A stretch of 64,000 nucleotides of DNA from Armatimonadota bacterium (GTDB lineage: Bacteria > Armatimonadota > UBA5829 > DTJY01), in contig JAIMAU010000003.1 of NCBI GenBank assembly GCA_023511795.1, positions 124,001 through 188,000 on the forward strand, written 5' to 3'. Position 1 is the first letter of the stretch; every line of letters begins with the position of its first letter. Under the pieces are notes generated by a model. That model did no database searches. It was not told the origin of the DNA and worked only from the letters and a program-made list of their open reading frames with translations. The position numbers and the translations under genes are program-made. Shown here piece after piece: positions 18,558 to 25,543 of the stretch.

Positions 18558-19685
18558 TTATTTCCATTTATGCTCGAACTTCTGGAGGCTATCATAGCCA
18601 CGCCACATCATCAGATGGTCGACCAACGTAATTGCCATCATAGCCTCGGCGACTGGAATAATGCGCGATAGAAGCGTCGGGTCTCGCCGCGTTATCGCCC
18701 CAAGAGTTGTTTCCTCCATTTTCTCCATATCAATTGAGGGCTGGGCAACTGATACAGTGGGCGTTGGTTTCACCGCAAGGCGTGCAACGATATCCTCGCC
18801 ATTCGAAATGCCGCCAAGCATTCCGCCTGCATTGTTTGTTCGGAAGCGAACCCGGCCATTTTCGTCAAGATATGGGAAATCATTGCACTCTGAGCCTTTC
18901 ATCTCAGCAACTTTGAACCCTGCTCCAAACTCCAAACCCTTAATTGCACCAATGCTCATAAGGGCATGGGCAAGACATGCACTAAGCTTGTCGAATACAG
19001 GCTCCCCAAGACCAGGCGGCACCCCGCGCGCAATAACTTCAATGATTCCCCCAGCGGTCTCGCCTTCCTCTTTAATCTCCAATACTTGGGCAATCATTTT
19101 CTCAGCAGCCTCTTGGTCAGGGCAGACGATTATATTCTTCCGCGCCTCTTCTTCAATCTTCTCAAAAGGCGGAATGTTCTTCGCCTCTATCCCCATGCAT
19201 GCCTTTGTGTAGCCAACAACCTTGATGCCTTCAGTTGCGAGAATCTTTTTTGCCAAGGCGCCTGCTGCCACCCTCATGCAAGTCTCTCTGCCGCTCGCAC
19301 GCCCTGCGCCACACCAATCGGCGTACTCCCCGTACTTAATAAAATAGGTATATTCGGCATGACCTGGTCGAATAAGATTCTTTACATCGCGATACTGCTG
19401 AACATGTATGGGCTGGCGATCAACGTTGTAAATAATCATGCCCACTGGGGCACCTGTGGTTTTGCCTTCAAGCAAGCCAGCGACAATCTTGACTTGGTCA
19501 GTTTCCTTGCGTGGAGAATCAATAGGCGACTGGCCGGGGCGACGGCGGTCGAGCTCCTTTTGAATATCGGAGTCACTCAATTCCATTCCAGCTGGGACGC
19601 CGTCAACAATACAGAGTAGCGCGTCTCCATAGGATTCTCCGCACGCTGTTACTCTGAAGAGCCTTCCAAACGTATTTCCTACCAA
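18558..19685 (-). CDS. aroC: chorismate synthase AroC, with unusual active-site residues
   Basis: Chorismate synthase makes chorismate from EPSP with reduced FMN. The 375-residue protein aligns with the family: FGRLFRVTACGESYG at the N-terminus, GQSPIDSPRKETD, RPGHAEYTYFIKYGEYADW, RETCMRVAAGALAKKI, FRTNNAGGMLGGISNGEDI. Two normally conserved histidines differ: the GESHG motif reads GESYG (Tyr19), and the usual RHDP reads RRDP (Arg333-Arg334). The histidine of RPGH is kept. The start is TTG at 19685 with GGGAGG 8 nt upstream. It sits 13 nt after aroA. It may be a lineage variant or a diverged paralogue. Confidence 0.9.
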   Translation of the reverse strand: MVGNTFGRLFRVTACGESYGDALLCIVDGVPAGMELSDSDIQKELDRRRPGQSPIDSPRKETDQVKIVAGLLEGKTTGAPVGMIIYNVDRQPIHVQQYRDVKNLIRPGHAEYTYFIKYGEYADWCGAGRASGRETCMRVAAGALAKKILATEGIKVVGYTKACMGIEAKNIPPFEKIEEEARKNIIVCPDQEAAEKMIAQVLEIKEEGETAGGIIEVIARGVPPGLGEPVFDKLSACLAHALMSIGAIKGLEFGAGFKVAEMKGSECNDFPYLDENGRVRFRTNNAGGMLGGISNGEDIVARLAVKPTPTVSVAQPSIDMEKMEETTLGAITRRDPTLLSRIIPVAEAMMAITLVDHLMMWRGYDSLQKFEHKWK

Positions 19686-19698
19686 TATAGATACCTCC

Positions 19699-20961
19699 CT
19701 ATTTCATGTTTGCGCCTACGGCCCGCATCAATTCCGCAAAATTTGGAAATGTGACGCTGACAGCCTCAGCAGTGTCAACTTCTGTTCGCCCTTCCGTGGC
19801 AAGTCCGGCAACCGCAAGTGCCATTACGACTCTATGGTCACTATGCCCATGAACAGCCGCACCATGGAGCGGCCTACCAACAATCTCAAGGCCATCAGGC
19901 AATTCTTTTATTTCCGCACCCATTTTGCTAAGCTCTTTGCACATCACCCTAATTCGGTCGGTTTCCTTGTGCCGTGCCTGAGAAACATTCACCAATCTTG
20001 TCGTACCATGTGCGAAGCATGCAGTCACCGCCATTGCCGGGAGTAAATCAGGAGTTGCATTTAAGTCGAACTCTTTGCCTTGAAGATCACCTCCACGAAT
20101 ACAAATTCCCTCCTGGACAACTTGGACCTCAGCACCCATTTTACTAAGCATATCTAAGATTGCCTTATCTCCCTGGGAATCATTTATGTCAAGTCCCAGG
20201 AGGGTAAGCTCAGAACTGGTTATTGCTGCAGCACATAGGAAAAACGCCGCAGAGGAAAAATCGCCAGGGATACCTTTCTCAAAAGCACGATACTCTTGCC
20301 CACCTCGTATACGGAATTGTTCAAAGCCTTCACGCTCATAGCTTATCCCCTGCTCGTCTAGCCAACCAAGCGTCATTTCGATATATGGCGTTTCAACAGC
20401 ATTACTAACAAAAATTTCCGTATCTGACGCCACAAGCGGACAGTTAATCAAGAGGCTGGTAAGATATTGGGAGCTCTTGCTCCCATCTAGATTAACCTTG
20501 CCTCCCTGCATCCGTCCTCTTATCACCACAGGGGGACAACCATTTCCGCGCGTCGAAAATGCCTGGGCACCAAGTTGATTAAGTGCATCAACTAACGGAC
20601 CAGACGGCCTACTTCTTATTTGTGAGTCGCCAGTGAATACACTATAGCCATCAATTAACGCCGCGGTGCCCATTGATATGTGAAGCGTTGTGCCCGAATT
20701 AGCCACATTGAGAATATCTTCGGGTATGTTAAGCTTTGCACCTGTCCCTTTTACAATCCACTCATTACCTGTGGTGATATCAGCTCCAAGCCTGCGATAA
20801 ACATCTACGGCCGCAAGCGTGTCTGAGGAAGACAGGGGATTTCGCAAAAAACTAGTTCCATGTGCAAGCGAGGCAATAGCTACAGCTCGGATAGTATGCG
20901 ACTTCGAGGCTGGGATAAGTACTTGGCCTCCAAGCTTTGATTTTTCGATAACTAGCTTCAA
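19699..20961 (-). CDS. aroA: 3-phosphoshikimate 1-carboxyvinyltransferase AroA (EPSP synthase), divergent
   Basis: EPSP synthase joins PEP to shikimate-3-phosphate. The 420 residues keep the phosphate-binding PASKSHTIR (Lys20, Ser21, Arg25), IRSRPSGPLVDAL, GDFSSAAFFLCAA and RHKETDRI with its Glu/Asp pair. The usual N-S-G-T-x-x-R motif reads NSGTTLH, so the Arg is replaced by His94. Start is TTG at 20961, supported by GGAG 9 nt upstream; the ATG just before it runs into a stop after two codons. It is the first gene of the long minus-strand run, behind a near-consensus promoter (21009-21037). Confidence 0.92.
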   Translation of the reverse strand: MKLVIEKSKLGGQVLIPASKSHTIRAVAIASLAHGTSFLRNPLSSSDTLAAVDVYRRLGADITTGNEWIVKGTGAKLNIPEDILNVANSGTTLHISMGTAALIDGYSVFTGDSQIRSRPSGPLVDALNQLGAQAFSTRGNGCPPVVIRGRMQGGKVNLDGSKSSQYLTSLLINCPLVASDTEIFVSNAVETPYIEMTLGWLDEQGISYEREGFEQFRIRGGQEYRAFEKGIPGDFSSAAFFLCAAAITSSELTLLGLDINDSQGDKAILDMLSKMGAEVQVVQEGICIRGGDLQGKEFDLNATPDLLPAMAVTACFAHGTTRLVNVSQARHKETDRIRVMCKELSKMGAEIKELPDGLEIVGRPLHGAAVHGHSDHRVVMALAVAGLATEGRTEVDTAEAVSVTFPNFAELMRAVGANMK

Positions 20962-21008
20962 AGCATGGTGCTCCGCAATTCAATTCCTCTTGTTTTAATT
21001 GGACACTA

Positions 21009-21037
21009 AGTATAACAAAGCAGAGGTGCAATGTCAA
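21009..21037 (-). promoter_or_regulatory. consensus-like sigma-70 promoter for aroA run
   Basis: On the minus strand TTGACA (21037-21032), a 17-bp spacer and TATACT (21014-21009) predict a start near 21002, about 40 nt before the aroA TTG. This is one of the best promoters in the window and could feed the whole aro-lip-tam segment. Confidence 0.8.
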
Positions 21038-21481
21038 TACTTGCTATGAAATATTTATACTTTTTCACCCCTCGTCACATAAAAGCCACTGCTCATCGCT
21101 GGAAACATCTATTCGAGAAATACCTTGAGACCTAAGCAACAATAACAGCCATTAGGAGCAATTTTCTCAAATTGAAAACATGAAGAGTAGGTGCAATAAG
21201 TTTGTATGGGCCATTATGCATATTGCCGCCGAAATAAGCTTCTACAGGGGTAGCTACAATATGTGGTGGTAGGCATCCGACCGATTTAGCAAACGCTTGC
21301 AATTCGCGATTGCGTTCGGGAATCGTATCTAACTTGACATTATCACGAGATACCTTGCGATTAGAGTACATTCCAAATATACTAAAAGATGAAAAGCCCT
21401 TATAAAATTCGCTGAAATGGTCCAAAAGTTCGCCTTAAGCGCCAATTAAACCAAAAGCCAGAGAAGCTGATAACCACAAGC
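21038..21481. other. intergenic region between aroA and the UroD-like gene
   Basis: Apart from the two divergent promoters I see no convincing gene. A 97-codon minus-strand frame (21132-21425, TTG start) has no SD and covers the plus-strand promoter at 21355-21383, so I treat it as chance or as a decayed fragment. The leader from about 21390 to 21481 contains a short GC-rich inverted repeat around CGCCTTAAGCG but no clear riboswitch signature. Confidence 0.5.
21355..21383 (+). promoter_or_regulatory. sigma-70-type promoter for UroD-like gene
   Basis: TTGCGA (21355-21360), 17 bp, TATACT (21378-21383). The predicted start is near 21390, leaving a leader of about 90 nt before the ATG at 21482. 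Confidence 0.65.
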
Positions 21482-22621
21482 ATGAAAATGGCTCAAAGTG
21501 CACAACTTGCGCTCGACACAATCCTACAAAAGCCGACGAAAGGCATCCCAAGCTGGATGCTTCATATTATGGAGCACTCCCATATCGAACGCCTTGCTGG
21601 TGTTGAATCTGGCGAGTATATGGCGAATCCCGAAGAAACCTACCTTGCCATGCAGCGAAATATTGGTACTTGCCTACTTGACCAATACCTTTGGGACAAT
21701 CCTCTCACCATGGGCAATAAAGGCTATGAGAATCGCAATCACGGTGCAACGACTGGAGCGCAAGAAGTGATTGTTGACGGGATGGTGATTGACTCTGCGG
21801 AAGCCGTGGTCGAGCACATGGAAAAATTTGTCTTCCCCAAACTTCAAGCGGCCGTGGCAAGTTTTGACGAAGATGCACGTTCGAAGCAAATTATTGAAAG
21901 AGAACATGCGATTCAAAAGCGCCTCGGTCCCACCATACTTAAGAGTGGCCATGGGTTTGTAAGCTTTCCAACCTTGGCATACGGAACCTACGGTTATGTG
22001 CACTACTTTTCTGCCTATGGCTTATATCCAGAGATAATGGAAAAACACTTTTCGCTGCAGGCAGACCTCGCACTACTCAACAATAAAGCAGCAGCAAGAG
22101 CTTATGCTGAGGGTAATCTGCCCCCACTTTACCGCATGGACCATGATATGGCGGATTCACGTGGCACGCTTGTTCGTATTGAAACCCTGGATAGGCTTTG
22201 GTTTCCGCATTTCGCCCGCTGTCTGGAGCCTTTAATTAAGGTTGGTGTTCGCCTCATTTGGCACTGTGATGGCAATCTTATGGAGATGGTGCCTCGCTTG
22301 CTTGATGTTGGTCTTCGCGGCTTCCAAGGATTCCAGTATGAGGACGGAATGGACTACGAGCGTATATGCCGCATGAAGGCGCGCGATGGCTCAGACCTCA
22401 TAATAATCGCTGGAGTTTCAGTAACAAAGACACTGCCGTTCGGAAAGCCATCAGACATTAAACGAGAAATCTCGTGGCTAGTCGAAAAAGGACCGAAGAC
22501 CGGCCTTTTCCTCGGAGCATCCAGCTCTATTGTTCCTGGAACTCCATGGGAAAATATCAAAACTCTGGTAGAAGGCCTTAGGTACTATCGGACTCACGGG
22601 CGATCCCAAATCCTGGCATAA
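21482..22621 (+). CDS. uroporphyrinogen decarboxylase-like (corrinoid methyltransferase-type) protein
   Basis: This 379-residue protein belongs to the UroD superfamily of TIM-barrel proteins, near the MtaA/CmuA-type methyltransferases rather than HemE. The N-terminal arginine motif of true UroD (RQAGRY-type) is missing. A characteristic strand with WHCDGN (near residue 260) lies at the barrel site where methyltransferase relatives bind zinc through His and Cys. GVSVTKTLPFG and the C-terminal SSIVPGTPWENI segment are also family-like. No corrinoid protein is adjacent, so the substrate is unknown. No strong SD is seen at the ATG. Confidence 0.82.
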   Translation: MKMAQSAQLALDTILQKPTKGIPSWMLHIMEHSHIERLAGVESGEYMANPEETYLAMQRNIGTCLLDQYLWDNPLTMGNKGYENRNHGATTGAQEVIVDGMVIDSAEAVVEHMEKFVFPKLQAAVASFDEDARSKQIIEREHAIQKRLGPTILKSGHGFVSFPTLAYGTYGYVHYFSAYGLYPEIMEKHFSLQADLALLNNKAAARAYAEGNLPPLYRMDHDMADSRGTLVRIETLDRLWFPHFARCLEPLIKVGVRLIWHCDGNLMEMVPRLLDVGLRGFQGFQYEDGMDYERICRMKARDGSDLIIIAGVSVTKTLPFGKPSDIKREISWLVEKGPKTGLFLGASSSIVPGTPWENIKTLVEGLRYYRTHGRSQILA

Positions 22622-22712
22622 GCAGTGAGAATATGCCAACTTGCTGTTGAAGGCCGCCTTCGCTTACAATGGCTTGTGAAGTTGCCCTTTATGGCTGGAA
22701 AGGAACGTAGTC

Positions 22713-23483
22713 GTGCATCTCGAACCTTGGCAGTGGATTTTTGGAGCAGTTGCAGCTTTACTAGTTGGGATATCGAAAACCGGCATTCCTGGAATAGGAA
22801 TTCTAGTTGTCCCGATGCTTGCACAAGCATTCGGTTCGCGCCCTTCAATAGGGATAATGCTCCCGATGCTCATAATGGGCGACGTCTTCGCAGTCATCTG
22901 GTATAAGAAACATACACAGTGGGACAAGCTAGTTGGACTTCTGCCATGGGTCGTAGCTGGCGTAGGTGTTGGGGCAATTGCCCTCTGGCAGTTTGCTTTG
23001 CTAAAGACCAACCGCGATATTCTCGACATTGTCATCGGAAGCCTAATACTAATAATGCTCTCACTTCATTTTGCACAGCGATTTCTAGGCGAGCAATTGA
23101 CTCCAAAGTCGCCGATTGGAGTGGCTTCCACCGGAATATCAGCGGGCTTTGCGACAACAGTTTCAAATGCGGCCGGGCCCATCATGCAGATCTACTTGAT
23201 GGCACACAAGCTCCCCAAGGAGCAATTCATGGGCACAATTGCCTGGTACTTCTTCATTATTAATGTAGGAAAACTCCCGATTTACTTTTTGCTGACTGCC
23301 ATCAATCCAAAAAAACCAATTGTTACCGGCAGCTCACTTTTGTTCAATATTGCCCTTTTTCCGGCCGTTTTAGCTGGCGTTCTCATCGGCAAATGGCTAC
23401 TTCCTAGAATGTCTCAGAGAACTTTTAACACTGCTATCCTTGTGTTGGCGGGCATCGCAGCACTAAGATTAATAGTAGGTTAG
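22713..23483 (+). CDS. TauE/SafE-family membrane permease
   Basis: The 256 residues form about eight hydrophobic helices in two repeats, each with a glycine/proline-rich motif typical of TSUP permeases (KTGIPGIGILVVPML near residue 22 and ISAGFATTVSNAAGPIMQIYL near 145). Such proteins export sulfite, sulfoacetate or related organic anions. Start is GTG at 22713, with AAGGA upstream. It lies about 90 nt after the UroD-like gene and may share its transcript. The substrate cannot be read from sequence. Confidence 0.88.
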   Translation: MHLEPWQWIFGAVAALLVGISKTGIPGIGILVVPMLAQAFGSRPSIGIMLPMLIMGDVFAVIWYKKHTQWDKLVGLLPWVVAGVGVGAIALWQFALLKTNRDILDIVIGSLILIMLSLHFAQRFLGEQLTPKSPIGVASTGISAGFATTVSNAAGPIMQIYLMAHKLPKEQFMGTIAWYFFIINVGKLPIYFLLTAINPKKPIVTGSSLLFNIALFPAVLAGVLIGKWLLPRMSQRTFNTAILVLAGIAALRLIVG

Positions 23484-23620
23484 ATAAAGAAGCGAAAAAA
23501 CAAATGGGTAAAAAACACCAGGTGCTAACTAAAACAAACGTAATTTGTATATTCTATAAGGGAAACGAAATATCCCAGCGAAAGTTCCGGTTGCCTACAG
23601 ACAACAAAGGAGGGAAAACT

Positions 23621-24094
23621 ATGAAATCAATTCTTGAAGTTGCAAAACAATTAATAAGAAATCAAGCCGAAACACTGATCAAAGACTCTGGTTACATCCC
23701 CGCAGAAAAGCTCTTTTGGTGTGCGCTAGGTTGCGCAAAAACTGCCGCCGATATTCTCAAGGAAATCGCGTGCTCAAACATTCAGATGGCTGCTTCAATC
23801 AGAGGTGAAACACCAGGCAAATTTGAAGAAGAGTTTGTAGACCGCGTTGGAAAGGCATCAACACTGACTGAGCTTGGGCAGTTGGTGAAGGACAGCGCCG
23901 ACATTGTCTGCCGGGCAATTGACAACCACTCGGAGGCTGATCTAGAAAAGCAGATAACAATGCCATGGGGAGCAGTTTTTCCGCTTTATGAAGCAATTTT
24001 CTTGCCTGCAAACCATATGACTTACCATGATGGGCAGATTAATTACATTCAGCTCTTACTGGGCGATTCAAAGTTCCACTGGGCAGAAAGTTAA
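23621..24094 (+). CDS. DinB-like superfamily protein
   Basis: This 157-residue protein looks like a DinB/YfiT four-helix-bundle protein, a family of metal-dependent thiol transferases and stress proteins. The start at 23621 (MKSILEVAKQL) is fixed by AAAGGAGG 8 nt upstream; a longer frame from 23504 lacks an SD. Possible metal ligands are the C-terminal histidines in NHMTYHDGQINYIQLLLG, which matches the H-x-x-x-H helix of the family. It is followed by a terminator shared with the convergent gene. Confidence 0.8.
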   Translation: MKSILEVAKQLIRNQAETLIKDSGYIPAEKLFWCALGCAKTAADILKEIACSNIQMAASIRGETPGKFEEEFVDRVGKASTLTELGQLVKDSADIVCRAIDNHSEADLEKQITMPWGAVFPLYEAIFLPANHMTYHDGQINYIQLLLGDSKFHWAES

Positions 24095-24126
24095 AACCCA
24101 ATTCGACGTTAAAGCAAATAAAAATA

Positions 24127-24188
24127 GTTAGAAAAGGGAGTGGCTAATTGGTGAAATAAAATCGTTCCAGCCACTCCCTTTTTCTAAC
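24127..24188. terminator. bidirectional intrinsic terminator
   Basis: A nearly perfect stem joins GTTAGAAAAGGGAGTGGCT (24127-24145) with AGCCACTCCCTTTTTCTAAC (24169-24188), with one bulged base. A/T runs flank the GC core on both strands, so it can end both the DinB-like gene and the convergent oxidoreductase. Confidence 0.88.
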
Positions 24189-25336
24189 TACTTGAACGAA
24201 GTAGTAATATCTTCTTCTGCTTTCTCCAGCGTTTTCTTTACATAGCGCGAAGTTGCAATTCGCTCCTTCAGCGCCGCCTCATACGCCGTCGAATCGAGAG
24301 GAAGCTCGACCGTTGAGTTGGTCCATGTCGAATAAAGCATGCAATTCGCAATCTCAACCGAATTGATGCCTTCAGCCGCCGGAGCAATCAGCGGCGTGCC
24401 AGTCAGTATTGCATCAACAAAGTTCTGCGTGATTACTTTGTGCCCACCACGCTCTCCACTAAATGGTATCTCTACATTCCAAATAGGTGGTTTTGCAAAT
24501 GCCATTGGCGAAGTGCGGAGGAATTCGGATGCAAGAACTTCGTTCCTGGCAAAAGATATCTTTCCGTTTTCATAGACGAGCTTACCCCTATCGCCGGCAA
24601 CCTCCAGCCTATTTGTTCCTGGTGCTTCGCCCGTGCTTGTTATGAACACGCCAGTTGCACCATTGGGATACTCCAAGTAGGCACTGACTTGATCTTCGAC
24701 TTCGATGTCATGGAAAGCTCCAAACCTGCAGAACGCCCGAATTCTGGATGGCATGCCAAATATCCACTGCAGAAGATCTAAGTTGTGCGGGCATTGGTTA
24801 AGTAGCACCCCACCACCTTCGCCGCGCCACGTCGCACGCCATCCACCGCTAGCGTAGTATGCCTCTGTTCGGAACCAATCAGTTACAATCCAGTTTATCC
24901 GAACAATTGCGCCCAGCTCGCCGTTGTCCACCAGCTGCTTAATCTTTTTCCACAGCGGCTCCGTTCGCATTTGGAACATTGCTGCGAAGACAACGTTTTT
25001 TGCCTTTTGCGCCTCAATCATCCGCTCAGCATCGGCTTTGTGCACAGCAATTGGCTTCTCGGTGAGAACGTGAATGCCCAACTGCATGGCACCAATGCCA
25101 ATGGTCGTATGATCATAATGCGGTGTGGCAATTAGCACCGCATCAACTAGCCCAGAGCGAATCAGCTCTTTGCTATCTTTAAAAGTCGGCAAGTCTGACC
25201 ACTTAGTCAGCTTGCTTTCGTCAATATCGCATACAGCTGTAAGCTCTGCCCCTTTGACTTCGCCAGCTCTCAGGTAGTTTGCGTGATATGCTCCCATCCC
25301 GCCGACGCCTATTACTGCCATTCTAACTTTTTCCAT
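24188..25336 (-). CDS. Gfo/Idh/MocA-family NAD(P)-dependent oxidoreductase
   Basis: The 382-residue protein has an N-terminal Rossmann fold (VIGVGGMGAYHANYL, near residue 9) and the conserved EKPIAV motif (about residue 98) with its catalytic Lys, followed by the GFO/IDH/MocA C-terminal domain (GGGVLLNQCPHNLDLLQWIF contains the expected D-x-x-x-W pattern). Such enzymes oxidise sugars or inositols and often serve polysaccharide degradation. The secreted glycosidase-like gene at 25544 is divergent from it, 207 bp away, so a joint role in sugar use is plausible. AAGGGA precedes the start. Confidence 0.92.
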   Translation of the reverse strand: MEKVRMAVIGVGGMGAYHANYLRAGEVKGAELTAVCDIDESKLTKWSDLPTFKDSKELIRSGLVDAVLIATPHYDHTTIGIGAMQLGIHVLTEKPIAVHKADAERMIEAQKAKNVVFAAMFQMRTEPLWKKIKQLVDNGELGAIVRINWIVTDWFRTEAYYASGGWRATWRGEGGGVLLNQCPHNLDLLQWIFGMPSRIRAFCRFGAFHDIEVEDQVSAYLEYPNGATGVFITSTGEAPGTNRLEVAGDRGKLVYENGKISFARNEVLASEFLRTSPMAFAKPPIWNVEIPFSGERGGHKVITQNFVDAILTGTPLIAPAAEGINSVEIANCMLYSTWTNSTVELPLDSTAYEAALKERIATSRYVKKTLEKAEEDITTSFK

Positions 25337-25477
25337 AGTTCCATCCCTTCGCTTTAAAGTAGCAGCTTTACCATTTAAGGTGATTAGTCGAATTCTTAGT
25401 TAATCCTTCAGCACCTTATTACTCATTAAGAAAACATCTTTGCTTAGCTTGATTAGAAATATCGGAAAAGTCCAGGA

Positions 25478-25506
25478 TTGCTGAGACTGCACCCTTCTGT
25501 TAAACT
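25478..25506 (+). promoter_or_regulatory. possible sigma-70 promoter for GH123-like gene
   Basis: TTGCTG (25478-25483), 17 bp, TAAACT (25501-25506), about 38 nt before the start codon. Weaker match than the other promoters listed. Confidence 0.45.
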
Positions 25507-25543
25507 AAATCAGGCTAACAGCAAAAACTCAAGGAGGTGGCCG

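Noticed and set aside
18966-19619. 217-codon plus-strand frame inside aroC
   Set aside because: Antisense shadow of a well-matched enzyme.
21132-21425. 97-codon minus-strand frame upstream of aroA
   Set aside because: TTG start without SD, covers a promoter for the opposite gene, no recognisable family.
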